Shown: positions 1 to 5,727 of the stretch, piece by piece
Position numbering within the stretch: position 1 is the stretch's first letter
How the letters are laid out: the number at the start of each line of letters is the position of its first letter
Assembly (NCBI GenBank): GCA_031268055.1
Contig: JAIRXY010000080.1
Span: 1-7,579, forward strand
Direction: 5' to 3'
Length of the DNA stretch: 7,579 nucleotides
Origin: Prevotellaceae bacterium
GTDB taxonomy: Bacteria; Bacteroidota; Bacteroidia; Bacteroidales; UBA932
Notes under the pieces: generated by a model
Told to the model about the DNA's origin: nothing
Database searches by the model: none
Seen by the model: only the letters and a program-made list of their open reading frames with translations
Program-made: the position numbers and the translations under genes

Positions 1-131
1 TGTGTGTGTAGCAAAAACATATTAATATCCAAATTATGGGTATTAAAAAAGGCTAAATTGCAAAAAATATTTTGTCGAAAAATATTCATAAATTATAGTT
101 GAGGTTTGCCATGTTTGCTTATTTGCTGCTG

Positions 132-162
132 CAAAGGTAGAAAAATGAGGGAGTTTTACAAA
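132..162 (-). promoter_or_regulatory. Predicted leftward Bacteroidetes promoter
   Basis: On the minus strand there is TTTG (159-162), a 19-base spacer, then TACCTTTG (132-139). This fits the -33 TTTG / -7 TAnnTTTG consensus of the primary sigma factor in Bacteroidetes. Transcription would start near 125 and run off the left edge of the window. The -33 element lies inside one arm of the A/T hairpin at 154-188. The target gene is not visible. The consensus match is seen; promoter activity is inferred. Confidence 0.55.
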
Positions 163-188
163 AAAAAATGATGTTTTTTTTTGTAAAA
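154..188. repeat. 15-bp perfect A/T inverted repeat (hairpin)
   Basis: The arms ttttacaaaaaaaaa (154-168) and tttttttttgtaaaa (174-188) are perfect complements around a 5-base loop, tgatg. The structure contains only two G-C pairs per molecule side, so it is long but A/T-dominated. It overlaps the -33 box of the leftward promoter. It could act as a bidirectional terminator, a protein-binding site or a cruciform; the sequence does not decide between these. Confidence 0.7.
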
Positions 189-379
189 ACGTATATATGT
201 CCTCATTATCAGGTAATTGTAAATTGACTTTTGCCAACATTTTGTCCCTACGAAGCAAGCATTTAATGAAATAGCGCCATTACAAGCTGCTTATTCTGCA
301 CCGCGAAATCGCACATTGTAGGTAATGGCAGCCCACCTGAAACAGGGGCAAAAACCATAGCGTCTCAAAAAAAGACAGG

Positions 380-459
380 GCAAGCGCATGAAAAAACGCC
401 GGTATGCACTTCCTGCATGGCGACAGCAAAACGCTGTAAGCGTTGCCTGTGAATAACCC
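380..459. repeat. Dispersed palindromic repeat unit, copy A
   Basis: This 80-bp unit is close to nine-tenths identical by eye, with a single 1-bp gap, to 7012-7092. It begins with caagcgcatgaaaaa, continues with a first hairpin whose base is cgcc/ggcg (397-400 and 419-422), then a second hairpin aacgct-gta-agcgtt (430-444), and ends with cctgtgaataaccc. It sits just past the miaB stop codon. The structure resembles REP-type intergenic repeats that are mobilised by RAYT (REP-associated Y1) transposases, but no transposase is present here, so the class is an inference. Confidence 0.75.
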
Positions 460-481
460 TGCCCAAAAAATCGATACGTTG

Positions 482-1822
482 CTATGCCTCAGCAATTAGC
501 GTTGCGGGGGTGCAGCGCGTGGGGACTACGGTGAGGTAATCTCCGGCGTTGTGGTTGCCCTGCGGAAATACCACCACCATGTTTTGCGAAGTACGCCCAA
601 AAAGCTGCTCCTTTGATTTTTTGGAGAATCCTTCGGCCAGCGCCTCCACAGGTTTTCCCACGTATGGCAGCTTTGACTTTAGCGACAGCTCGCCTTGCAG
701 CGCGATGATTTCGCTCAGCCGCCGCGCTTTTACCTCCTCCGGAACGTCATCTTTGTAGCGGCGCGCGGCCTTGGTGTTGGGACGCTCGGAGTACATGAAC
801 ATGAAGGCAAAGTCGTAGCCCACCTCGCGCATGAGCGATAGCGTTTGCTGGTGGTCATCCTCCGTTTCGGTGCAAAACCCCGCTATCAAATCGGTAGAGA
901 TGCTGCACGTGGGCAGTATCCTGCGGATGGCGGCTATGCGCTCAAGGTAATCCTCGCGCGTGTACTTCCTGTTCATCAGCTCCAAGATGCGGGTGCTGCC
1001 GCTCTGCGCCGGAAGGTGTATGTTTTTGCAAATGTTGCGGCGCTTGGCCATTACGTGCAGCAGCTCGTCGCTTATATCCTTGGGGTGCGAGGTGGAGAAG
1101 CGCACGCGCATTTCGGGCGACAGCAGCGCTACTTTTTCCAGCAGCTGCGCAAAAGAGCAGGCTACTGTTTTTCCGTCGTCGGCGTATACCTTGTAGCTGT
1201 TCACGTTTTGCCCCAGCAGCGTTACCTCCTTGTATCCGCTATCAATGAGCAGCTGCACCTCGGATAGGATGCTTTGCGCGTCGCGGCTACGCTCTGCGCC
1301 GCGCGTGTAGGGCACTACGCAGTAGCTGCAAGCGTTGTTGCACCCGCGCATGATGGACACAAATGCCGAAATGCCGTTGCCCCCGTAGCGCACCGGCGCT
1401 ATCTCGGCGTAGGTTTCTTCGCGCGATAGCTCCACGTTTACGCCCTTTTGTCCGGCCTTAGCCATGCTCACGAGGTTGGGCAGCTCGCGGTAGGCGTCGG
1501 GGCCTACAACGAGGTCAACGGCTTGCTCCTGCTCCAGCAGCTTTTCCTTTAGCCTCTCGGCCATGCACCCAATAACGCCCAGCAGCAGCCTTGGATTTTT
1601 ACGCTTCAGCGCGCGCAGCTCGGTGAGCCTTCCCCACACGCGCAGCTCGGCGTTTTCGCGAATGGAGCAGGTATTTATCAGCGCCAAGTCGGCGTTTTCG
1701 GCGGCGCTGCACGTAGCGTAGCCATGCTCGCGCATGACGGCTGCTACCACTTCGCTATCGTTCACGTTCATTTGGCAGCCGTATGTTTCGATGTACAGCT
1801 GTAGGGGGGTAGGGGTTGTCAT
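482..1822 (-). CDS. miaB: tRNA-2-methylthio-N6-dimethylallyladenosine synthase MiaB
   Basis: MiaB is a cytoplasmic radical-SAM enzyme that adds a methylthio group to i6A at position 37 of tRNAs reading codons that start with U. The start chosen at 1822 gives 446 residues, normal for the family; an upstream in-frame extension to 1891 would overlap the previous gene and adds nothing conserved. The N-terminal UPF0004 domain holds the auxiliary [4Fe-4S] cysteines C16 (TYGCQMN), C52 (NTCSIRE) and C86 (IGCMAE). The radical-SAM CxxxCxxC motif is C161, C165, C168 ([10 protein letters not shown]). A TRAM-like RNA-binding domain follows from about residue 380. The start ATG overlaps the stop of the TM2 gene as ATGA (1819-1822), and there is no clear Shine-Dalgarno, so translational coupling is likely. 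It is the last gene of the four-gene minus-strand operon. Identification is secure; MtaB/RimO paralogues are less likely given the [10 protein letters not shown] and [16 protein letters not shown] signatures. Confidence 0.97.
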   Translation of the reverse strand: MTTPTPLQLYIETYGCQMNVNDSEVVAAVMREHGYATCSAAENADLALINTCSIRENAELRVWGRLTELRALKRKNPRLLLGVIGCMAERLKEKLLEQEQAVDLVVGPDAYRELPNLVSMAKAGQKGVNVELSREETYAEIAPVRYGGNGISAFVSIMRGCNNACSYCVVPYTRGAERSRDAQSILSEVQLLIDSGYKEVTLLGQNVNSYKVYADDGKTVACSFAQLLEKVALLSPEMRVRFSTSHPKDISDELLHVMAKRRNICKNIHLPAQSGSTRILELMNRKYTREDYLERIAAIRRILPTCSISTDLIAGFCTETEDDHQQTLSLMREVGYDFAFMFMYSERPNTKAARRYKDDVPEEVKARRLSEIIALQGELSLKSKLPYVGKPVEALAEGFSKKSKEQLFGRTSQNMVVVFPQGNHNAGDYLTVVPTRCTPATLIAEA

Positions 1823-2109
1823 GTGCGCGTTGCCGGAGGGTGGTAGTAGTGTTGCTCTATTTTGTCGGCAAGGTCGTTGTTGTAGGTGCACACCATGTCG
1901 CTTATCAGGAACAGGTCAACAATGCTCCATACGATGGTAATTGGCAGCCCAACAACCGATAGCGAAAGTATGAGCATGGCCATGCCGGAGTTTCTCTTGT
2001 TGACGTAAAAACGGTGTAGCCCCAAAAAGCCAAAAAAAATGCAAAATGTTACGGCAACGCCCAGCAACCGTCTGTTTGCCTCGTATCGAATTAGCCTTGC
2101 GGTGTTCAT
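1819..2109 (-). CDS. TM2-domain small membrane protein
   Basis: A 96-residue protein with two hydrophobic segments, about residues 15-31 and 43-70, joined by a short basic turn. The segment [12 protein letters not shown] (27-38) is the TM2-domain signature, and the conserved Asp after the second helix is also present (WSIVDLFLI). TM2 proteins lie in the cytoplasmic membrane; their biochemical role in bacteria is not established. The gene is overlapped by four bases at both ends: its ATG shares ATGA with the stop of the S41 protease (2106-2109) and its TGA shares ATGA with the miaB start (1819-1822). Such tight packing implies co-translation with the protease and MiaB. No function beyond family membership can be claimed. 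Confidence 0.88.
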   Translation of the reverse strand: MNTARLIRYEANRRLLGVAVTFCIFFGFLGLHRFYVNKRNSGMAMLILSLSVVGLPITIVWSIVDLFLISDMVCTYNNDLADKIEQHYYHPPATRT

Positions 2110-3725
2110 TGTTCTTGTTGATTTTCAACTGTTTGTATTGCTACTTGCAGCGTGTTGTCTATGTTTTCCAGAAATGGGTAGAATCCGTCGTCGTCCAGCG
2201 GGGTATTCCGGCCAATTTGCGCCTTAAGCTGCGATGATATAAGCTGACGGCTTGCGCGCAGCTCCTCCTCGGCGCCGCTCACGCCGTTGCGCGAAGCGTA
2301 GCTGGTGAACTTGCTCATTAGCTGTTCGCGCTTCAGGTAGGTGTTGAGCTCCGCAAAAGTTTTGATGCTGTTGAGCCTTTTTCTGTTGGAGTCTGCAAAT
2401 TGGAGCGCATACTTGTAGATTAAGTTCTTGCGAAATATTTTAAGGTAATATTCGTTGATGTTGGACGTATCTATCGGCACAAAAACGTCGGGGGTAATTC
2501 CACCTCCGCCGTACACCACCTTTCCGCTCGGTGTGAGGTAGCGCAGCGAATCGTTTTGCTTGATGCTGTCGGCAACGCCCAGCTCGCCGTGCTCGTAGCG
2601 CCGCTGTATTTCGTGGTAGTACTCGTTGCTTCCGTTGAGGCTGTAGGGGCGCTGTATGCAGCGGCCTGAGGGCGTGTAGTAGCGCGCCACGGTGAGGCGC
2701 ATGCCCGACCCGTCGTTGAAGAAGATAGGCTCCTGCACCAGCCCTTTGCCAAAGGAGCGTCGCCCGATGATTGTCCCGCGGTCGTTGTCCTGTATAGCGC
2801 CGGCCAGCACTTCGCTTGCCGAGGCAGAGCTCTCGTCGATAAGCACCACCACGGGGGTGTTTATCAGCAGCCCGTGCCGGTTGGCCACGTAGTCTTTGCG
2901 CTTGGACGCTTTACCCTCGGTGTATACGATGAGCGTACCCGGATTCAAAAATTCGTTGGCAATCTCGACGGCTTGGTCTAAGTAGCCGCCGGTGTTGCCC
3001 CTCAGGTCGAGCACTAAGCCGTGCATATTTTCTTTTAGCAGCTTGTGCGCTGCTTTTTCAAACTCTTCGTGGGTGTTTCTTGAGAATTTGGATATCTTGA
3101 TGTAGCCGGTGCGCTGCGTAGACATGTACGCTACGTCTATGCTCTTGATAGGAATTTTGCCCCTTGTGATGGTTATGGGGATGAGTTTTTTTTCGCCCGT
3201 TCGCTTTATTCCCACGGCAACCTTGGTGCCGCTTTTGCCGCGCAGCAGCCTCATCAGGCTATCTTGCGGCAGCTTGCGGCCGGCAACGGCGCTATCGTTG
3301 ATGGTGATAATGCGGTCGCCCGAAAGTACGCCTACGCGCTCGGACGGCCCGCCGGCAATGGTGCTCATTACAACAACGGTATCCGACAGGGTGTTGAATA
3401 AAACGCCTATGCCATCAAAGTTTCCCTCCAGCGGCTCGTTGGTACCCTGCATTTCCGAGACGGGAATGTATACTGAATGAGGGTCTAACGATTTTAGTAT
3501 TAATTCGATGGATTGCTCTTCGATGTCACTTCGCGGGATGTTGTCAACGTACTCCTTGTCGATGTAGTTGAGTATTGTGTTGAGCTTGTTCCATTTTTGC
3601 ACTATCAGGTATTGCCGTTGCAGGTTTGATTCCTGCATTCTAATCCCCAGAATGATGCCCAGCGCAAGCACTCCTGCCAGCATTAGGGGCAGCATTACCT
3701 TTCTTTTATTGAACTGTATTGCCAT
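2106..3725 (-). CDS. S41 family C-terminal processing (CtpA/Prc-like) peptidase
   Basis: A 539-residue serine protease of the tail-specific/C-terminal processing family. Residues about 10-28 form an N-terminal hydrophobic segment after a basic start (FNKRK), so the protein is probably anchored in the inner membrane with its bulk in the periplasm. A PDZ domain spans about 95-180 (FDGIGVLF, AGGPSERVGVLSGDRI). The S41 core follows, with LDLRGNTGG at 239-247 and the catalytic Ser/Lys dyad at S302 (SASASE) and K327 (SFGKG), 25 residues apart as in E. coli Prc. A C-terminal extension of roughly 120 residues after residue 420 is helical in appearance. Members trim or degrade periplasmic and membrane proteins from their C-termini; the substrate here is unknown. 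It starts 9 bases after the deaminase stop, and its own stop overlaps the TM2 start. Confidence 0.95.
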   Translation of the reverse strand: MAIQFNKRKVMLPLMLAGVLALGIILGIRMQESNLQRQYLIVQKWNKLNTILNYIDKEYVDNIPRSDIEEQSIELILKSLDPHSVYIPVSEMQGTNEPLEGNFDGIGVLFNTLSDTVVVMSTIAGGPSERVGVLSGDRIITINDSAVAGRKLPQDSLMRLLRGKSGTKVAVGIKRTGEKKLIPITITRGKIPIKSIDVAYMSTQRTGYIKISKFSRNTHEEFEKAAHKLLKENMHGLVLDLRGNTGGYLDQAVEIANEFLNPGTLIVYTEGKASKRKDYVANRHGLLINTPVVVLIDESSASASEVLAGAIQDNDRGTIIGRRSFGKGLVQEPIFFNDGSGMRLTVARYYTPSGRCIQRPYSLNGSNEYYHEIQRRYEHGELGVADSIKQNDSLRYLTPSGKVVYGGGGITPDVFVPIDTSNINEYYLKIFRKNLIYKYALQFADSNRKRLNSIKTFAELNTYLKREQLMSKFTSYASRNGVSGAEEELRASRQLISSQLKAQIGRNTPLDDDGFYPFLENIDNTLQVAIQTVENQQEQ

Positions 3726-3734
3726 CTTACTTAA

Positions 3735-4187
3735 TTAATCAATGCTAATTTGTTCAACTTCAATGCCGGCGCGCTCCAGCAACCCGATGCCGTTGACGTC
3801 GTGGTAGTGGTCGGCAAAAACAACGCGCTTGATGCCTGCCTGAATAATCAGCTTGGTGCACTCCACGCACGGCGACGAAGTGACGTAAAGCGTTGCCCCC
3901 TCGCTGCTGTTGTTGGATTTGGCCACCTTGGTTATAGCGTTGGCCTCTGCGTGCAGCACGTATGGCTTGGTCACGCCGTTATCTTCACATTCGTTCTCAA
4001 ACCCCGAAGGAGTTCCGTTGTATCCATCCGAAATAATGATGCGGTCTTTAACCAAAAGTGCGCCTACCTGACGGCGCTTGCAGTAGGAATTTTTCCCCCA
4101 TATTCGCGCCATCTCCAAATACCTGCAATCAAACTGCCGCTGCCTGCTATTCCTCAAATTGCTGCTCAAATCGTTTATATTCAACAA
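3735..4187 (-). CDS. comEB: dCMP deaminase (ComEB-like cytidine/deoxycytidylate deaminase)
   Basis: A 150-residue zinc-dependent deaminase of the dCMP deaminase family, which turns dCMP into dUMP for dTTP synthesis in the cytoplasm. The zinc and proton-shuttle motif is H79-A-E81 (LHAEANA) and the second zinc motif is C107-x-x-C110 (SPCVEC). GYNGTPSG at 55-62 is characteristic of dCMP deaminases rather than tRNA adenosine deaminases. No ATG lies in a suitable place: in-frame stops occur just upstream, and the first internal ATG (residue 26) falls inside conserved sequence. Translation therefore probably starts at TTG 4187 (or the next TTG, 4184), with AAAGG nine bases upstream. It is the first gene of the minus-strand operon and is served by the promoter at 4223-4254. 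The symbol follows the Bacillus homologue; a role in competence is not implied. Confidence 0.93.
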   Translation of the reverse strand: MLNINDLSSNLRNSRQRQFDCRYLEMARIWGKNSYCKRRQVGALLVKDRIIISDGYNGTPSGFENECEDNGVTKPYVLHAEANAITKVAKSNNSSEGATLYVTSSPCVECTKLIIQAGIKRVVFADHYHDVNGIGLLERAGIEVEQISID

Positions 4188-4222
4188 GTTTTATTACCTT
4201 TGGTAGTAAATGATTCAATCTG

Positions 4223-4254
4223 CAAAATTAATCAAAAAATGTAAAACCTCCAAA
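4223..4254 (-). promoter_or_regulatory. Predicted promoter of the comEB-S41-TM2-miaB operon
   Basis: On the minus strand there is TTTG (4251-4254), a 20-base spacer, then TAATTTTG (4223-4230), a full match to the Bacteroidetes -33/-7 consensus. Transcription would start near 4216, giving a leader of about 30 bases before the TTG start of the deaminase. Its -33 box lies only four bases from the -33 box of the rightward promoter. The match is seen; activity is inferred. Confidence 0.65.
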
Positions 4255-4258
4255 TTAT

Positions 4259-4290
4259 TTTGCAATACCACATAATTCTGACTAAGTTTG
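4259..4290 (+). promoter_or_regulatory. Predicted promoter of the DUF59-queG-purD run
   Basis: On the plus strand there is TTTG (4259-4262), a 20-base spacer, then TAAGTTTG (4283-4290), a full match to the Bacteroidetes consensus. A start near 4297 would leave a leader of about 40 bases before the ATG at 4336. It is arranged back-to-back with the promoter of the minus-strand operon, so one regulator or supercoiling could affect both. Confidence 0.65.
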
Positions 4291-4335
4291 CACCCTTGTA
4301 TTAGGATAATATTGTCAAAATTGTAAAGCTGCATA

Positions 4336-4656
4336 ATGGACGAAGAAAAGGTATTAGCCATACAGAAGGATATTGTTCGGGTGCTTCGCAACATCTACGA
4401 CCCCGAAATTCCGGTGAGCGTGTACGAGCTTGGGCTCATTTACGAAGTGCAGGTGGGCGAGGGGGGCAAGGTTGATATAGCCATGACGCTCACCGCGCCC
4501 AGCTGCCCTATTGCGGACGACATCGTGAGGGACGTAAAGGAGCAGGTGGCGCAGGTGCCCGGCGTAACGGAGTCGAACGTGAACCTCACCTTTGAGCCGC
4601 CGTGGGACAAGGATATGATGAGCGATGAGGCAAAGCTCCAGCTGGGGCTGCTGTAA
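4336..4656 (+). CDS. DUF59 / SufT-like (MIP18 family) iron-sulfur assembly protein
   Basis: A 106-residue single-domain protein of the DUF59/MIP18 family. Family signatures are DPEIPVSVYELGLIY (22-36) and MTLTAPSCP (50-58), with the conserved cysteine at C57. The tail FEPPWDKDMMSDEAKLQLGLL is the form found in the SUF-associated DUF59 proteins of Bacteroidetes. Relatives (SufT, yeast/human MIP18) help mature Fe-S proteins; the phenylacetate-pathway relative PaaD shares the fold but is part of a different operon. It is the first gene after the rightward promoter and lies 60-85 bases before queG, which encodes an enzyme with two [4Fe-4S] clusters, so a role in loading Fe-S proteins is reasonable. 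No suf genes are visible nearby. Family assignment is firm; the client proteins are inferred. Confidence 0.92.
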   Translation: MDEEKVLAIQKDIVRVLRNIYDPEIPVSVYELGLIYEVQVGEGGKVDIAMTLTAPSCPIADDIVRDVKEQVAQVPGVTESNVNLTFEPPWDKDMMSDEAKLQLGLL

Positions 4657-4703
4657 AGGTAAACAGCCACAAGCCGAAAAGTGAGGATGGGCCGCGGCTC
4701 ACC

Positions 4704-4742
4704 GGAGCAAGAAATCATGGTTGATTTTTTTTAGCATTACGT
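4704..4742 (+). promoter_or_regulatory. queG translation start region with GGAG site and T8 tract
   Basis: GGAG at 4704-4707 is nine bases before ATG 4717, an ideal Shine-Dalgarno arrangement and unusual in this window. That ATG reads only five codons before TAG (4732-4734) because of a run of eight T (4725-4732). With seven T the ATG would run straight into the queG frame as MVDFFSITLLTPDF. As written, queG must start at TTG 4721 or TTG 4742. Confidence 0.55.
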
Positions 4743-5716
4743 TGTTAACACCCGACTTCATACAAGCCGCTGCAAGCCGCGCTGGTTTTGACGCCTGCGG
4801 CGTTGCGGCCTTAGACGAGCTGCCGGAAGACCTGCTCCGCCGCTTTTGCGAGTGGCTACAGCACGGCTACCATGCAGGAATGCGCTACATGGAGCGGCAC
4901 CTGCAAAAGCGCGCCGACCCGCGCCTGCTGCTGAAAAGCGGCGCGCGCACGGCGGTAGTAACGCTCTTCTCGTACAAGCCGCAGCGCCCGCAGCCGCCGC
5001 ATTTGCCGCAGGTGTCGTGCTACGCCTACGGGCGGGACTACCACGGCGTGATTAAGCAAAAGCTGTGGGGCCTGTTGGCGGCGTTGCAGGCCGAGCATCC
5101 GGCGCTGCGGGGGCGCGCCTTTGTGGACACCGCCCCGCTACAGGAGCGCTACTTGGCCGTCAAAGCGGGCTTGGGATGGGTAGGCAAAAATGGCATGTTG
5201 ATAAGCAAAGAGCTTGGCTCGTACACCTTCGTGGGGACGCTGCTCCTGAGCGACGCGGTAGGGAGCGACGCTCAGGAGCAGAAAAGCAGGTGCGGCGCCT
5301 GCACGCGCTGCCTCAGCGCATGCCCCACAGGCGCTATTCGGGATAACGGCGTAGTAAATTCGCAGCTATGCTTGTCGTACGCCACGATAGAAAAATACGC
5401 CAACCCTCTACAGGGCGAAGATGCAGGAGCAGCAGGGCGTGCAGGCATGGCGAAGGATGAAAAAACGGCTGCCGCGGGATACATTTTCGGTTGCGATATT
5501 TGTCAGGATGCCTGCCCGTGGAATAAGAAAGCGAAAGTTGCCGCGCATAGCGAAATGCAGCTGCTGCCTCAGCTGCTCACGCTCACTGCCGACGATTGGC
5601 TGGAGATGTCGGATGATGATTTTGAAAAAATATTTGAGCAATCGCCCATCAGGAGGGCAACGCTACAGGGTATGAAGGAAAATGTAAGGGCAATACAGCA
5701 GCCCAACAGCAAATAA
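4721..5716 (+). CDS. queG: Epoxyqueuosine reductase QueG
   Basis: QueG is the cobalamin- and Fe-S-dependent cytoplasmic enzyme that reduces epoxyqueuosine to queuosine at tRNA position 34 (Tyr, His, Asn, Asp tRNAs), the last step of queuosine synthesis. Numbering from TTG 4721 (331 residues), the protein shows YAYGRDYHGVIK (101-112), the catalytic-acid region FVDTAPLQERYLA with D136, and GLGWVGKNGML (150-160). A ferredoxin-like motif follows, with C191, C194, C197, C201 (CGACTRCLSACP), then C217 and the second-cluster cysteines C258, C261, C265 (CDICQDACP). The C-terminal part is shorter than in forms with HEAT repeats, as expected for many Bacteroidetes. The start is uncertain: TTG 4721, TTG 4742 (closest to the usual family N-terminus) or ATG 4717 with a frameshift. 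The stop lies 11 bases before purD, so they are probably cotranscribed. Confidence 0.94.
   Translation: MIFFSITLLTPDFIQAAASRAGFDACGVAALDELPEDLLRRFCEWLQHGYHAGMRYMERHLQKRADPRLLLKSGARTAVVTLFSYKPQRPQPPHLPQVSCYAYGRDYHGVIKQKLWGLLAALQAEHPALRGRAFVDTAPLQERYLAVKAGLGWVGKNGMLISKELGSYTFVGTLLLSDAVGSDAQEQKSRCGACTRCLSACPTGAIRDNGVVNSQLCLSYATIEKYANPLQGEDAGAAGRAGMAKDEKTAAAGYIFGCDICQDACPWNKKAKVAAHSEMQLLPQLLTLTADDWLEMSDDDFEKIFEQSPIRRATLQGMKENVRAIQQPNSK
5240..5281. repeat. 13-bp perfect inverted repeat inside queG
   Basis: Arms ctgctcctgagcg (5240-5252) and cgctcaggagcag (5269-5281) are perfect complements around a 16-base spacer. The site encodes a variable loop (residues about 174-187) just before the first Fe-S cysteine motif. 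The arms are GC-rich, so a stable mRNA hairpin within the coding sequence is likely. Confidence 0.8.
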
Positions 5717-5727
5717 AATCAAAACAA

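Larger units (their letters stand above)
1..481. other. AT-rich intergenic region, no convincing gene
   Basis: This stretch holds no protein that I can support. The two short minus-strand open frames here (43-258 and 280-495) have low-complexity or repeat-derived translations and run through a hairpin, a promoter and a dispersed repeat. What can be seen is a TG-rich edge (1-9), a very AT-rich first 260 bases, a strong A/T hairpin (154-188), a leftward Bacteroidetes-type promoter (132-162), an 8-bp inverted repeat gccattac/gtaatggc (276-283 and 322-329), and a palindromic repeat unit (380-459) ending 22 bases from the miaB stop. A minus-strand ATG at 18-20 stays open to the window edge and could begin a gene lying mostly outside, but six codons are too few to judge. 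Confidence 0.6.

Noticed and set aside
43..258. 71-residue minus-strand open frame
   Set aside because: It runs through the poly-A/poly-T hairpin and the leftward promoter, is low in complexity and shows no family signature.
280..495. 71-residue minus-strand open frame overlapping the miaB end
   Set aside because: Much of it is the dispersed palindromic repeat, and it overlaps the miaB stop. No domain is visible.
845..1267. 140-residue plus-strand open frame inside miaB
   Set aside because: It is antisense to strongly conserved MiaB coding sequence, has no recognisable domain, and is explained by the GC-skewed codon use of miaB.
3750..4244. 164-residue plus-strand open frame over the deaminase
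   Set aside because: It is antisense to dCMP deaminase and covers the two predicted promoters; no family match is seen.
4681..4702. Possible terminator hairpin between DUF59 and queG (gtgag/ctcac)
   Set aside because: Only five base pairs around a 12-base loop and no T-run directly after it; too weak to support.
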